This document shows, one piece after another, positions 46,741 through 58,854 of a DNA stretch of 64,000 bases. Location: NCBI RefSeq assembly GCF_008831285.2, contig NC_045139.1, positions 1,868,704-1,932,703 of the forward strand, given 5' to 3'. A program made the translations under genes and the position numbers. Below the pieces are notes generated by a model that saw only the letters and a list, made by a program, of their open reading frames with translations, had not been told where the DNA came from and made no database searches. The stretch's first letter is position 1, and the number at the start of each line of letters is the position of its first letter. The DNA comes from Nymphaea colorata. Its lineage: Eukaryota > Streptophyta > Magnoliopsida > Nymphaeales > Nymphaeaceae.

Positions 46741-47356
46741 TGAAAGATGAATGCTAAAAAAAAGTAAAAAAATATTATAAAAAGGTAAAAAGACTAAAAA
46801 GTATAAAAGATTCTAAAATTACTCAACATTGCCTCTTTTTACCAACCTCAGACCATTACAAACTAGATTAATATTGGTATTGAATAGCTTCACTGGTGGG
46901 AATGGTGGAAAATATTTAATAACTAAGTTGGCAAAGTATCTTCCCGAAGGTTAATTCCCAAATGCATTAAAATAACCAACCGAAGAGCTGATTTAAAAAC
47001 TAAGTTGGCAAAATATGTGCCCGAAGCTTAATTCCCAAATGCATTAAAATAATCAAGTGATTATATATATATCCCAACAAAAAACCTTTTGTCTCTTGCT
47101 CCAATCTTTACAAAGCAGGAAAAAAGAAAAAAAGAAAAACCTCAAGCACGAAATGAAAGCTTCCTGATCTCTCAAACAGCCTCTCTTGTTACCTCAAATA
47201 AGTGGGACAACACCCTCCACCTCAAGAAATCTCAACCAATAAATCATCGACCTCCGTAAAGTTTTCTTCTTCACTTGGATTGGGATCCTCCCCATGGAGG
47301 GGATCCAGCCCAACTCAAGCTGCCAAATGCCCACTACATGAGTGAGATCGAGCATC
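46740..47356. repeat. 3' flank of TNL-F
   Basis: Positions 46740-46970 match 18758-18980 near TNL-C. An internal near-repeat (TTAATTCCCAAATGCATTAAAATAA at 46950 and 47028) marks a local 78 bp duplication. From 47070 it is the common 3' flank of D and E. It would include the 3' UTR. Confidence 0.6.
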
Positions 47357-50300
47357 TCACGATTCTTCCATGCTTCCAGGTATGGTCAACTGCACCATCA
47401 AATTTGGAAAGTGTGCCTCCTGAAAAATGGAGCGAAGAGATATAATAAATTTGCAGTGGCCATCTTTATCTATGGGAAATGAAATTGCAAAGGACCTAAT
47501 TCAACCACGCGGAGTACTCCCTACACAAAATTGAATTATTTAGTTTTTCCATTCCCCTGCATTTCAAATTATTGACTGACCAATAATTTTATAACAGTAA
47601 CAAGTTACGACAAATTAAGGGGAGCCTAGCTAGCGAATGGACAAGAAACAAAACCTAGTCGTTAAAATGATATTTAATTACCTGTACTCTTTTTTTGAAA
47701 GAGTTGGAAAGGCTTCTACATCCTTCAAGCTTCAGCCTCATTAAGCATCTCAACAGCTCAACACCAGGAACATCCACAAGCTTTTGGCAGCCGGTTAGGT
47801 CCAATTCCCTTAAATCAATTGCCTGTGAAACATCTGCTATCTCTTCCATTTCACAGCAACCTTTCGCATAAACACTGTGGATAGAACGGGGTAACTGAGG
47901 CAAGAATTTAAGCCTTTTGCAACCAATGATTGATAATTGGTAAAATTGCATTAGTGAGTGAATGGAGCTCGGTAATTTTTCAATAGCTGTCCCACTCAAA
48001 TTAAGATAGCGCAAACTCCTCAGGTCGCCAAGCACGTTGGGAAAAGAAGCAAGACTTTCACAATTTTTAGCTTCTAGTTGTTCAAGACTGATACATGAAC
48101 GAATCCATTCAGGTATTTCTTTCAAGAAGCGACACTCGTTGAGAGACAAATGCTTCAGTTGCTTCAAGTGTCTCATGGATTCAGGCAAAGCTGTTATGAT
48201 GGTGCCATCAAGGAAGAGCTGCTTGAAACGCTTCAAGTTTCCCAATTCTGATGGCAAAGTAGCAATTTTACAGCAGTAACCGAGGTCAAGATTTTCGAGT
48301 GAGGTCAATTGCCAAACGTCTTTAGGCAGTTCCTTTAGTGATTTGCATTCCTTCAACGACAAGTGAGTCAAGCTCTTGAGATGCCCAATAGATGGATGAA
48401 GTTCAGTCAACTTCTCACAATGACTAAAATCCAATTTCTCTATATGTGGCATGCACGTAAAGTCTGCACGGACTGTAAGGTTCTTGCAGGAACAGAGGTC
48501 AAGCTCCTCAAGCGATGTCAAGTGCCAAACCTCTACAGGCAGTTCCTTCAGTGATTCACATTTCCTCAAAGACAGGTGAGTCAACCTCCTGAGATGCCCA
48601 ATAGATGGACAAAGTTGAATCAACTTAACACAACCGTCAAAAAGCAATTTCTCTATATGTGGCATGCTTGTAAAATTTGGAGATATGGTGAGGTTTGGAC
48701 AATTAAGGAGACATAGGGCTTTAAGTTTGCCAAGCATGGGCTGCTTCAACTGTGATGGCAAAGCTGTAATTTGATAGCACCCGCTGAGGTTAAGCTCCTC
48801 AAGCGATGTCAACTGCCAAACTCCTTCAGGCAGTTCTTTTAGTGATTCGCAACTCCACAAAGATAGGTGAGTCAAGCTCTTGAGATGCCCAATAGATGGA
48901 TGAAGTTCAGTCAACTTAACACAACCGTCAAAAAGCAATTTCTTTAAATGTGGCATGCTTGTAAAATTTGGAGATCTGATGAGGTTCCGACAATCCTTGA
49001 GACTTAGGGCTTTTAGTTTGCCAAGCATGGGCTTCTTCAACTGTGATGGCAAAGCTGTAATTTGATAGCACTGGCTGAGGTCAAGCTCCTCAAGCGATGT
49101 CAACTGCCAAACTCCTTCAGGCAGTTCTTTTAGTGATTGGCACCCCCACAAAGACAAATAAGTCAAGCTCTTGAGTTGCCCAATAGATGGATGAAGGTTA
49201 GTCATATTAAAACAACATCCAAAATTCAATTTCTCTATATTTGGCGTGCAAGTAAAATTTGGAGATCTGGTGAGGTTCGGACAATCCTTGAGACTTAGGG
49301 CTTTTAGCTTGCCAAGCATGGACTTCATCAACTGTGATGGCAAAGCTGTAATTCCATAGCACTCGCTGACGTCAAGCTCCTCAAGCGATGTCAACTGCCA
49401 AACCTCTACAGGCAGCTCCTTCAGTGAGTTGCATCCCTTCAAAGACAAGTGAGTCACTCTCTTCAGATGCCCAATGGATGGATCAAGTTCATTCAAGTTC
49501 TTGCAACCTTCAAAATCCAATTCCTGTAGATGAGGCATCCCCGTAAAATTTGGACAGAGGGTGAGGTTACCACAATTACGAAGATGTAGAATTTTCAATT
49601 TGTCCAAGAGCTGATTTAATGAACTGGAATCCCTCGACGGTAATGTAATTCTTTCACAGAAACTGAGGTCAAGTTTTTCGAGGGACGTCAGCTGCCAAAC
49701 TTCTTCAAACCCTTCTTCGAGTGATTCACAGTACCTCAAAGACAAGCGAGTTAGGCGTTTGAGATTCCAAATAGAACGATGGAGTTCAGTCAACTTCTCA
49801 CAATTACTAAAATCCAATTCCTCTATATATGGCATGAACGAAAAATCTGGACAGGTGGTAAGGTTCAGACAAAAAGCGAGATTTAAGACTTTTAATCGGT
49901 CAAGCAAGGGTTGCTTCAATGACTTAGAATCACTCGGTTGTGATGGCAAAGCTGTAATTTCACAGCCACTGAGATCAAGCACTTTCAGTGAGGTGAATCG
50001 CCAAATGGATGGATGAAGTTCAGTGAACGCATCACAATATTCAAGGTACAATTCCTCTATATGTGGCATGCCCGTAAAATCTGGACAGATGGTGAGACGT
50101 CTACATCCACTGAGATTTAGTACTTTTAATTGGCTAAAGACCTAAGGAAAAAAAAAAGAAAAAGAAAAAAAAGGCCTTGTCAAAGTGAACGCCATAAGCA
50201 TCATCCTAGAGATGTAAGTTACTTAGTGCAACATATTATAAGTGATTTGCATCAATCTTGTCGATCACAATTTCTAGAAGACTCAGAAAAAAGACACATA

Positions 50301-52699
50301 ACACTAATAAGTGGTTACCTGTATTGGCCTTTTTCTCTATTTTTCTATTTAAAAATAAAAAAAAATATTAATAAGCATTTGTTTCATAGAATATAAACAA
50401 ATTATTTAAGTGTCTAACTCCTTTCATGGTCGATATAATGCATGTAAAGGACCACAACATTGATAATTAATGCTGGTCTGTATAATACCATCTCGCCAAT
50501 AAAAATGGCAAAACAAATAAACAAAACTGAAAATAGACATATACGTGCTAAAGGATTTTCATTTACCTTGGTGGATCCAGATCCTTGTCTTTGCTGATGC
50601 CATACTTGATGCATATTATAAGACCAAGATAAGTCGAGAACCACAATATCCTCAAGAGAAAGCTCGTCAGGAAGGCAATGCAAGTCCTGTGAATTCCAAC
50701 GCAAATATCTGAGCGTCCGAGGAAAATCTCTATATTTACCTTCCAATCTCACGTTCCACAGCTGAAGCATTTTAAGCTGAGACATTCCCTCAAAAAACTT
50801 TGCGTTCACATATGGTGTTGAACGCTGTTCACAAGAGAGATTGATGGCTTCAATTTTTTCTGTTCCCTGCATTACAAGTTTGATGACAATTAAAAGAAAT
50901 TAATTTCTACTATAACTTTGGGAAATACGAGTCTTATAATTCAAAAGCAGATCTGTAGGGCACCCCCCAGGCATACCAGCTAGCAACTCTACTTTTCAAA
51001 CCATGGCAGATCCACATTTTACTAACAGCTTGTTTTCTTATATGGGAAGGCATAAGGTACTCTAATGGAACCACCACTATATAAAATTACTCATTAGAAA
51101 GAAGCTAGAGCAAACTAAGCTACTAATAATAATACCAGAAATAACCATTAAAGTGATAGATCCAGTAATCTACCTTCTTTTCTCGCAATACTTTTAGTAT
51201 GTCATCTTTCTGCCACAACCTGCTACGGTTTTCTGGATTTGGGCTTTCATCTTCCACAATTTTTCTTCCCATGTCTCGGATAGAGTCATGCATTTCAAAC
51301 TTTCCCGTATCTTTATTTATATTGACCAGACACTTGTGCTTTAAGACTTCAATTGTTAGGTCTGGGAAGAACCCGCGTTCTTTCCACATGAAAGTAGCAA
51401 AACTTCTTTTTTGACCGATAAAGAAGCATGCTATGTCCAAAAATACAATTCTTTCTTCATTATCAAGGGCATCAAAACTTATCTTCAACTTCTCATGGAT
51501 ATCTTTGTCTTGAACTTTCTTCAACTTTTGCAACATGGCTTCTCGTAGTTTGTTTGTTTTCTGGCACAAGAAATGTCTACCAAATATTTTGAGGGCTAGT
51601 GGCAGCCCAGAAGCAGTAGCTGCAACTTCCTTTGATATCTTTGCAAATTCAGCGGGTGGCTCCTCTTTCCCAAATGCATGCCAACTGAAAAGCTGAAGCG
51701 ATTGGGCAAAATCGAGCTTCTTAATCTCATACACATTTTCCACTCTTAGTGTTGGTGGCTCAATCAACACCTGCATGTCTCTAGTAGTAATGATGATTCT
51801 TGACCCAGGCTGAAAATGATCCACGCTGCCGACCAATGCACCGAGCTGTGATTCGCTATCAACGTCGTCAAGAACTAGCAGAACCTTCTTATGCTTAATT
51901 CGATCCATGATCATGCCAGTTCCATGAGCAGTGTCATTTACTTTCACCTTTTCATCCTTGAGAACATCACGAAGCAGCTGTTCTTGGAGGGAAACGAGTT
52001 TGGACTGTTTTGCTGCTTCTCTAACGTCTGAAATGAAGCTACAAGCATCAAAATGCAGAAAGAGTTTGTTATAGACAGCCCTGGCAAGAGTCGTCTTGCC
52101 GATCCCACCCATTCCATGGATCCCAACCATTTTGACATCATTATGGGCTTCAACATCCAGCACCTCCACCAACTCTGCAATTCTAGAATCTAGACCTATT
52201 GGATGTGTGGCTCCAATAAATAGAGGGGCCCTGTTTACTTCTTCCAAGATCCTCGTCACAATTTTTTTGATCTCAGTCGCCTCGACTCTGCCAAAAGGCC
52301 AAAAGAATGCAAGTCAAAGTTATGACTCGTTGCAATCAATGCTTTGAGTTTCTAAGCACATAAAGCTTAATTCAAGCATGAAATGTATAATTCTTAAGTC
52401 AGTTCATATTTTGTAAACAGAGGAATCATTTCTTTGTAGTTGGTTAAAGAAAACTGTAAATGAGTGGAATTCGTGACTCTCAATTATGTGTACATTTTGA
52501 TTTAAATCTCACAATCTGGGCAGTTAGGTTGACACAATCAGATGACCTTCGAAGCAACACACAAGTTATCCCTGGTTTTCACTATGTAACCCAGAAAAAA
52601 CATATTATTCAACCCTACAACCATTGACGGTTTTCTGCCATGGATTCAAAAGTTTACGCCCGCTACTAAAGCCTAATGAAATACTCTATCTATCTCTCC

Positions 52700-52739
<40 letters not shown>

Positions 52740-53387
52740 ATTCCACCCATGTGGTTTATCGTATAAAAAAAGGTCGAATTTTCAATTAATTTACAAAGTT
52801 TTGTGCCGAATAATTAGAGAACGATGTAGGAACTACGCTACTTACATACAAGTATTGGCCAAGGTATACCCTGAGACTTCCCCTGCTTCTGTCAAAGCAT
52901 TTCTCCATTTCCTCACCTCCTCCTTGTCTGTTATATCATTTTTACCATATCTTGTGAATGCTGGTTCAAAAGGGCCAGATTGACCACGGACGTCTCTTGG
53001 CTCAACATCAAAGAAGACTGGTATGATGAGTCTCTTGCACTCCACCATCTTGGTTATTTCTTTCAAACACCACTTTGAATCTGCATAGCTTTTGGAGAAG
53101 ATGGGCACAAATATTTAGGATTTCTCTATGTACCCAAATAGCTCATCCACCCTCTGTCCCTTCTCCAACTCCTCACTGTCAATGAAAGTGTGGATGCCCT
53201 TGTCTTCCAAGGCTTGATAGAGATGGCCGGTGAAGCGGTTGCGAGTGTCCGGTCCCCTAAAGCTCAGAAACACATCATATTGGAAACCATCTTCCCTCAC
53301 TGGTGGCGTGGACGATGAAGAAGGTGCTTCCTCAGCATCCTCATAATCCGACCGGTCGGAATATCGGGGTAAGCTTGATCTTTTCAT
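47357..53387 (-). pseudogene. TNL-F: TIR-NBS-LRR with a nonsense codon in the TIR
   Basis: Predicted exons: 53387-52846 (TIR), 52287-51174 (NB-ARC), 50866-50567 (linker), 50141-47682 (LRR, 820 codons), 47419-47357 (last, EAHFPNLMVQLTIPGSMEES). All phases agree, so it would be about 1492 residues but for one TAA at 53117-53115, codon 91. There TNL-D and TNL-E have AAA (lysine, RSKIFVPIF) and here the sequence reads EKS-stop-IFVPIF. Everything else is open: GMGGIGKTT, VLLVLDDVD, GLPLALKIF, FEMHDSIRDMGR and about 28-30 LRRs. Exon 2 is mosaic, C-like at its 5' end and E-like at its 3' end. A methionine seven bases after the stop (MPIFSKSYADSKW) could restart translation, giving a protein without the first half of the TIR. 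Recent inactivation, a sequencing error or a functional short form are all possible. Confidence 0.88.
52683..52737. repeat. (CT)n/(TA)n microsatellite in TNL-F intron 1
   Basis: CTATCTATCTCTC followed by about 17 TA units, in the same intron position as in C, D and E. Confidence 0.93.
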
Positions 53388-53990
53388 AACTCTTAAACTG
53401 GCTCCACAATGCCAAAAAGTGAAGTGGAAACAGAGAAATCAATAGTATTAATTCGTCTGGCCTCTCCTCTTAGGCGATGTTAGTACCGTGGATCACCTTT
53501 ACCTTGCGCTTCGGCATTCACCTGGCCAGCACATGCTCCCCTCGCCTTTCTGCGTCGGATCAGCTCCTGCTTTTCCTGTCCTCCTTCCCTCAGCTGCTTC
53601 TCCTTGGCCTCTCGGTCCGACACTTGGGACTGATGCTCGTTCGGATGAGGAAGACAACTAAGACAGAAGAGATACGCATGAGGTAATTGGGTTGTCAATG
53701 AGTGTGTAGAAGGATATGTAGGAGATGCAACGCTCCAGATCTTCCAAGTATCTAACAGGAAAGGAAGTTTTTTTTGCTTTCGGAGGTGAAGGAGGCTTGA
53801 GATCTTTAGGAAGGAAACAGGGGCAGAGACTCAAATGTATTTTGGGAGGGCACACATTCTCAGATCTTCATATCTCAAGGTGGCTTCTTCCACTCGATGT
53901 TTGTTGAAGGTTCAGACGAAGGTGCCCGATGTATCCCGGAAGGTTCAGATGAAGGTCGGTATTTATTGGGTCCACCCACCACTTAAGTCC
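53388..53990. repeat. 5' leader/promoter block of TNL-F
   Basis: Homologous to the leader blocks of C, D and E, including the GGCGATGTTAGTACCGTGGATCACC segment, the leader frame (53698-53480, ending KGDPRY as in E) and the GGAAGGTTCAGA units (53905-53960). Confidence 0.6.
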
Positions 53991-54960
53991 ATGTTCATTC
54001 ATTATTGGTGAAAGCCAAAGTCAGATCTAAGTCTTGACAAACAATTTCATTATGGGTTTTTTTATGGGTTTTGTTTTTTCCGAGTACCACCACATTATTG
54101 CATTGTCAAATTCATCCTATTTCACTTTGTCATTTTATATTAACTTTTGAAATTAAATTTTCTAAGGAAAGCCGCCTTTCTTTTGGGGAAAGTTATATAT
54201 TAGTAAAGGGATAATACCAAGTATTTTCATTGTTTAAAAAAACAAAAACGAGCTAAGTTTGTCTTTCCTCATCAGTGGTAAGAAACATATTTGCCCATAA
54301 AAGAAACATACATAATATTTAAAACTTTAAAAAGTTCCATGAAGGAAAAGGATCAGCTTGAGTTTTCCTTTTCTTTTTCTTTTTGAACAATATATGAAGA
54401 TTTGGTATCGACTATGCATTCCGTAAATTATTTTTTATTTACAAACGAACTCCAAAAAACTGTCTTTTACTGACTTTTTTTTTCTCCCTAATTCTTGATT
54501 ACTTTTGTTTTCCATATATGGTATTAAGAACACACAATTTCTTGAGGTTCCATTAGATTGGCGTATCTGTATTTATGGATTGCCGAAAATTTTAAATTTA
54601 TCTCTTTTGTGGGCCTTTCATAAGTATTTCCGCATTGACAAATCCATCCTATTAACTCCGAATTTAACATTAATTCTGTAATTAAATTTAGAAAAGTTGT
54701 AAACTCCGAATTTAACATTAATTCTGCAATTAAATTTAGAAAAGTTTACAACTGAACACCCATCCTTTGGCCAATGACAAAAAGTCCCACACACAACCTT
54801 TGAACTTTGAACTACCACAAATAAGCCTTCAATTTTTCCATGAAACTCTCAGAAAGCCTCATTTTAAAAGCCCAAATTATAAATTTGCCCTTCAGTATCA
54901 ACATTAGTTTTTTAAAACATCAAAACAAAATAAATGAATAATCATCACACCCGTTATCGG
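53991..54960. repeat. Cluster flank repeat upstream of TNL-F
   Basis: Same family as 23721-24450 and 63280-63720. An internal 57 bp near-duplication of AACTCCGAATTTAACATTAATTCTG(T/C)AATTAAATTTAGAAAAG starts at 54653 and 54710. No gene. Confidence 0.65.
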
Positions 54961-54964
54961 CAAT

Positions 54965-55068
54965 GAAGCATCAACCGACTATCTACCCTCGCTAAACAGC
55001 TATTGTTGGCATCATTGAAGCATCAACCGACTATCTACCCTCGCTAAACAGCTATTGTTGGCATCATT
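54965..55068. repeat. 52 bp tandem duplication
   Basis: Two copies, 54965-55016 and 55017-55068, start GAAGCATCAACCGACTATCT and are identical as read. Confidence 0.95.
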
Positions 55069-55084
55069 GAAGAAAACAACTAGC

Positions 55085-55150
55085 TTGGTAGCAGTTGGCA
55101 CATATTGGCACCATTAATTGGTAGCAGTTGGCACATATTGGCACCATTAA
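55085..55150. repeat. 33 bp tandem duplication
   Basis: Two copies of a unit starting TTGGTAGCAGTTGGCACATA (55085-55117 and 55118-55150). The related locus at 60265-60300 carries a single copy, so the duplication is specific to this site. Confidence 0.93.
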
Positions 55151-56505
55151 ATTGGGATCATTGACATAATTAAATAAGACAGCTAGGTTAGCAGTTGGCC
55201 ATTATTGGGATCAATAAAGAAAGCAATTAACTTGGTAGTTGGTCATAGGGTTGGAGCCAAAGGGGCCAGCAGAGACCTTGTCCCCTTGTTAAAATTTTGA
55301 AAACATAATTTGGCACCTTCAGTGAAAAGTTCCTCGTTTCACCCCGAGTTTGCCTTTATTAGCATCATTTAAAATTTTCCCCAATAAAGATTTTTGAAAA
55401 ATCAATTTTTTTTCAAAAAATCTTGATCAGACATCTCATCCAAATGGGATATATTGACATCACTACAAATTTATTTCGTAAATGTAAAAGATTGCTACTT
55501 TTTACATTATTAATATATGAAACTATTAGGTGATTTTTTTCTTATCGATGCTAAAATTTAGATATACTCATAAATTTCTTAGGAAGTTACTTTTTGAATT
55601 ATTGAATTCAAAACAGTTGACAACTATTATGTTATTAAATTCGTAGTACACTCACATAGTATCCCTACCGCCAAACAGTTGGCAACTATTATGTTACTCA
55701 ACAGGTGAATGCTTTGACAAATAAAATTTACTGGTGCTTTTAATTTCATTCAAATGATGGCCCATCGCCATGTGCATCAAAGCTCTTAAAGATTTTTCGT
55801 TTGGACTCATCCAACTTTAGTCAGGAAAGCTGTTTAAAGATGAGTACTACAAAAGCTTTGTAGGTCCGCCTTGTCTGCTAGCTTGGGGAAGTTGACGTGT
55901 TCCTCATCCTGCACTTCTGAAATTTATCATCAGAGTATGTCATCTGTTATGGTACATAAAAATGGTGTAGGTAAAAAAAAGAAGAAAAAGAAAAGTAAGC
56001 CAAATTAATGACCGAAATACCCTTGACTTTAAACTGTAGTAATAGGCTTTTCTGTGTTCCAGCAGGACACAGAAATCGTTGTCGTTCATCAAAGTCCAAT
56101 TCATTTTAATTAACATTGACTATAGCTAAGATTCATTTTTTATGGTAAATTTATGCGTAACATTTGTTATCATTGGCATATCCCGAATGATGCTTCATGC
56201 TTATATTGAATAGCTAAATCATTTTGATTTTACAATTAAAATACCAAGAACTTATGGCTCAAGGATATGTATGTATATATATACATCAAAATAATATGGT
56301 TAAATACAAGCATGTGTTAGTCCCGTTGTGAGGTTTTGGCAAATTGATGATCAAGGAAAAACCAAACTCGTCAAAGAAACGTGACACATTAGGAAATCAA
56401 GATGCATCTTTTACATAAAAAGAAATAATAATAATAATAAAACGAAGTTGGCCCTAAAGAAAAAACCAAAGGTTGTCTGAACACAAGTAAGATTTTGCAA
56501 ATTAA
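55150..56505. other. Spacer; first part duplicated at 60240-60620
   Basis: Positions 55060-55500 match 60240-60610 (GGTTGG(A/-)GCCAAAGGGGCCAGCAGA and CTTGTCCCCTTG segments). Beyond that it is unique AT-rich sequence with no visible gene. Confidence 0.55.
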
Positions 56506-56506
56506 A

Positions 56507-56600
56507 GGTGCACCGTCAGGACCTCGAAGGTAGGGGAAATGAGGGAGTTTTTAGGCTTTTTTTTGAGCAGTGGAATTAATACCTCTTGCTCAGCCCAAAA
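56507..56600 (+). mobile_element. 5'-truncated SINE-like fragment
   Basis: GGTGCACCGTCAGGACC through GTGGAATTAATACCTCTTGCTCAGCCCAAAA resembles the 3' half of the SINE at 63850-63966 (GGGTGCACCG ... GGTGGGGTTAACACCTCTCGCTTACTTACCCA). The tRNA-like head is missing. This is a diverged partial copy. Confidence 0.5.
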
Positions 56601-58244
56601 ACTGCTCAATGGTAAAGTCATGCTACGTGAAACCTAACTTTCAAAAGCAAGACCTAAGGCCCGTTTGATGGACGGGATAAATTGAAAGGAACGGTTGAAA
56701 AATGTACGAACGAATGAAATTTTACTAAAAACGTAACAAACAGGATCAAAGTTCACCCGTTTGACGTAAATGGGAGCGGGTGAAGTTTCACCTGCTCGAC
56801 ATGTTTCCTTTTTCACCCCTCTTCCTCCCGCTCGACATGTTTGCTTCTTCACCGCTCTTCCTCCCTCTGCTGCTCCTTCTCCCTCGCCGTAGCCTTCTCA
56901 CCATCGTACCAGAGGTGTCTGCCGGTTCCCTTTCTCCCTTTCTCTCTTGCTCGCCGCTCCGCTCCTCCGCTGGTTCGCCAACGCCACAGTCCCTGCTCTC
57001 AAGTAACAGTTTCTCCATTTTTCTTGCTCTGTCCCTTTCAAAAACGCCCAAATCGATTTTTTCTCTGTTTTTACACATTGATCTCGTTGTCTCCCTTTCT
57101 CTGTTGTTGATGCTTCTATTGCTCTCGTTGCCTATAGATTCCATAGTTTATTAGCTTTTGAATGCCATGTTCGCTTCATTGCCATGATGTCTGGCCTCCC
57201 TGAACTGTTGTTGCTCCCCCTCCTCCTTCATTTTTTATACTGAACTTCATTTTCTTTCTTATTCTGGTTTTGTTTCGTCGCCGTCAGCTGTTAGTCATAC
57301 CTTCTGCTGTGGCCTCTCGTTTTTTTGGATTACAGCTGCGATCAGCAGATGGCCTGTTTTGTGTTTGATAAATTCATGCGAGCATCCGACTAATAATCAG
57401 CGCATTGGGAACTGATTAATACTTCTGACATTTGTAGGCAGATAGTTTCTCAATCTCATTTCTTATATTATTAAAACCTTGGGAAATCCTGGGGCATTGG
57501 GGGGTTAATTTCGAGTGGTTCACACTCTGGGTTAACGCAATTTCTTATGTAGTTGGTTCCTTTTTCTACTGTACTCGAGGTTTTGTGCCTAACAGCTGCT
57601 GGGTTAACTGAAACATGAGTTGGAAAGAGAGTTCGATGTTGTTTGTACCTTGCAGAACCTGTGATTGAAGTATTTCTTTGTTCTTCGACAATATGGATTT
57701 TAAATGGAAGTAGAAGATATTTCATCTGATTGTTTCACGCTTTGTCTGTACTTCGATCATGACAAGTTAAGCGTTTTTGCTGCCTCGGTTTAGAGTTAAG
57801 ACTTAAGAGTGCCTTGGCTGTGCTTAGGGCGATGTTTAAGGAAGGAAGCATGGTTTTCCATGTTCCTATTCATGCTGTTCATGATTCTTGATTCACATGT
57901 TTTCTAGGGCACTCTCTCGCACAGGCTTAGACAACACACACAATTGCCTCGAAGTAGCAATAACTGTTACGAATTCGAGATATCAACAGCCACCTGTTGG
58001 TGTTGTCCAAAGCTATGTTGGGTCTTCCATCCGAACCTCATGTCTTCCAGTCATAGTATTGTCATCTCTTCTTATTGTTGTTAATAGAATGGACTATAGT
58101 TAATGAGGCCTTGCATTTGATATGTGTGTTTATTCTCTTGTGATCTATTTGTTTTTAATGAGTATGTTCATTCTTCTGTCGCCAAGATATATTTTGCAAT
58201 GCCTTATGCCTTGCTGACTTACGCTTCAAATTTCTGAAACTAGG

Positions 58245-58328
58245 CCTCCCGTGAACGAAGTTTTACAGAGAGGAAGCCAGCCCCCAACTTATCCTTTTTC
58301 ACTTACCCGTCACAGAGCTACACCAGCG
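58245..58328 (+). other. Exon-like segment inside the transposon
   Basis: An acceptor (GAAACTAG) precedes an open 28-codon stretch (RPPVNEVLQRGSQPP then a YPFSLTRHR segment) that ends at CCAGCG/GTATGC, a donor-like site. Protein-like composition bounded by splice signals suggests a captured host exon. I do not recognise the source gene. Confidence 0.35.
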
Positions 58329-58688
58329 GTATGCCCACCTACCCTTTGTGCTTGGAGAAGTGCTCAATAATTTAATTACCCAATATTCATTGTAAAGTAT
58401 GAATTCTTTTATTCTGTGTCTTTTTCCTATTGAAATTACTAATTATTCTGTTATGTGCGCCTATGAAGAAAATTATGGTATCTTTTTCATCTGTCCTATA
58501 TTGTCCTTTTGTTGACAGAAAATCATTTGAACCGAGCAAATTGTTACATTTCATACTTCATTTGGAATTAGAATGAAAAATTGAAAATCTTAATTCTAGT
58601 TTCATTTTGTTGTTTTGGAAGATCATCATCCAATTTCTTCCCTAGTCAGATTTGGAGAGGAGAAGACACAAAAAAAACAATATTTAAC

Positions 58689-58800
58689 GTTAAATTCTTC
58701 CTATGCATCAAACATGGTTAAATTTAGCACGTTAAATTCTTCATGTGCATCAAACAAGGTTAAATTTACCATGGTAAATTCTTTCAGCCCATCAAACAGG
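58689..58800. repeat. 42 bp subterminal tandem repeats
   Basis: Units start at 58689, 58731 and 58773 (G(T/G)TAAATTCTT...CATCAAACA...GGTTAAATTTA), the last one partial. Each includes the CATCAAAC core that also forms the terminal inverted repeat, as expected for transposase-binding subterminal arrays. Confidence 0.8.
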
Positions 58801-58854
58801 GCCTCAGATTGGAAGAGGGAGAAATTTCATCCCGCCCATCAAACGGGCCCCTAA

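Larger units (their letters stand above)
56658..58849. mobile_element. 2.2 kb non-autonomous DNA transposon
   Basis: The ends are inverted repeats: GGCCCGTTTGATGGACGGGAT at the left and its near-complement (ATCCCGCCCATCAAACGGGCC) at the right. A CCTAA direct repeat (56653-56657 and 58850-58854) is the likely target duplication. If the duplication were instead TAA the element would look PIF/Harbinger-like; I leave it unclassified. No transposase frame is present. The interior has a pyrimidine-rich 5'-UTR-like tract (56800-57010), long T-rich intron-like DNA and a short exon-like segment (58245-58328). Subterminal repeats lie at 58689-58800. Confidence 0.75.

Noticed and set aside
56780-57154. 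124-codon Leu/Ser/Pro-rich frame inside the transposon
   Set aside because: Pyrimidine-rich UTR-like composition opens frames on both strands; no domain is visible.
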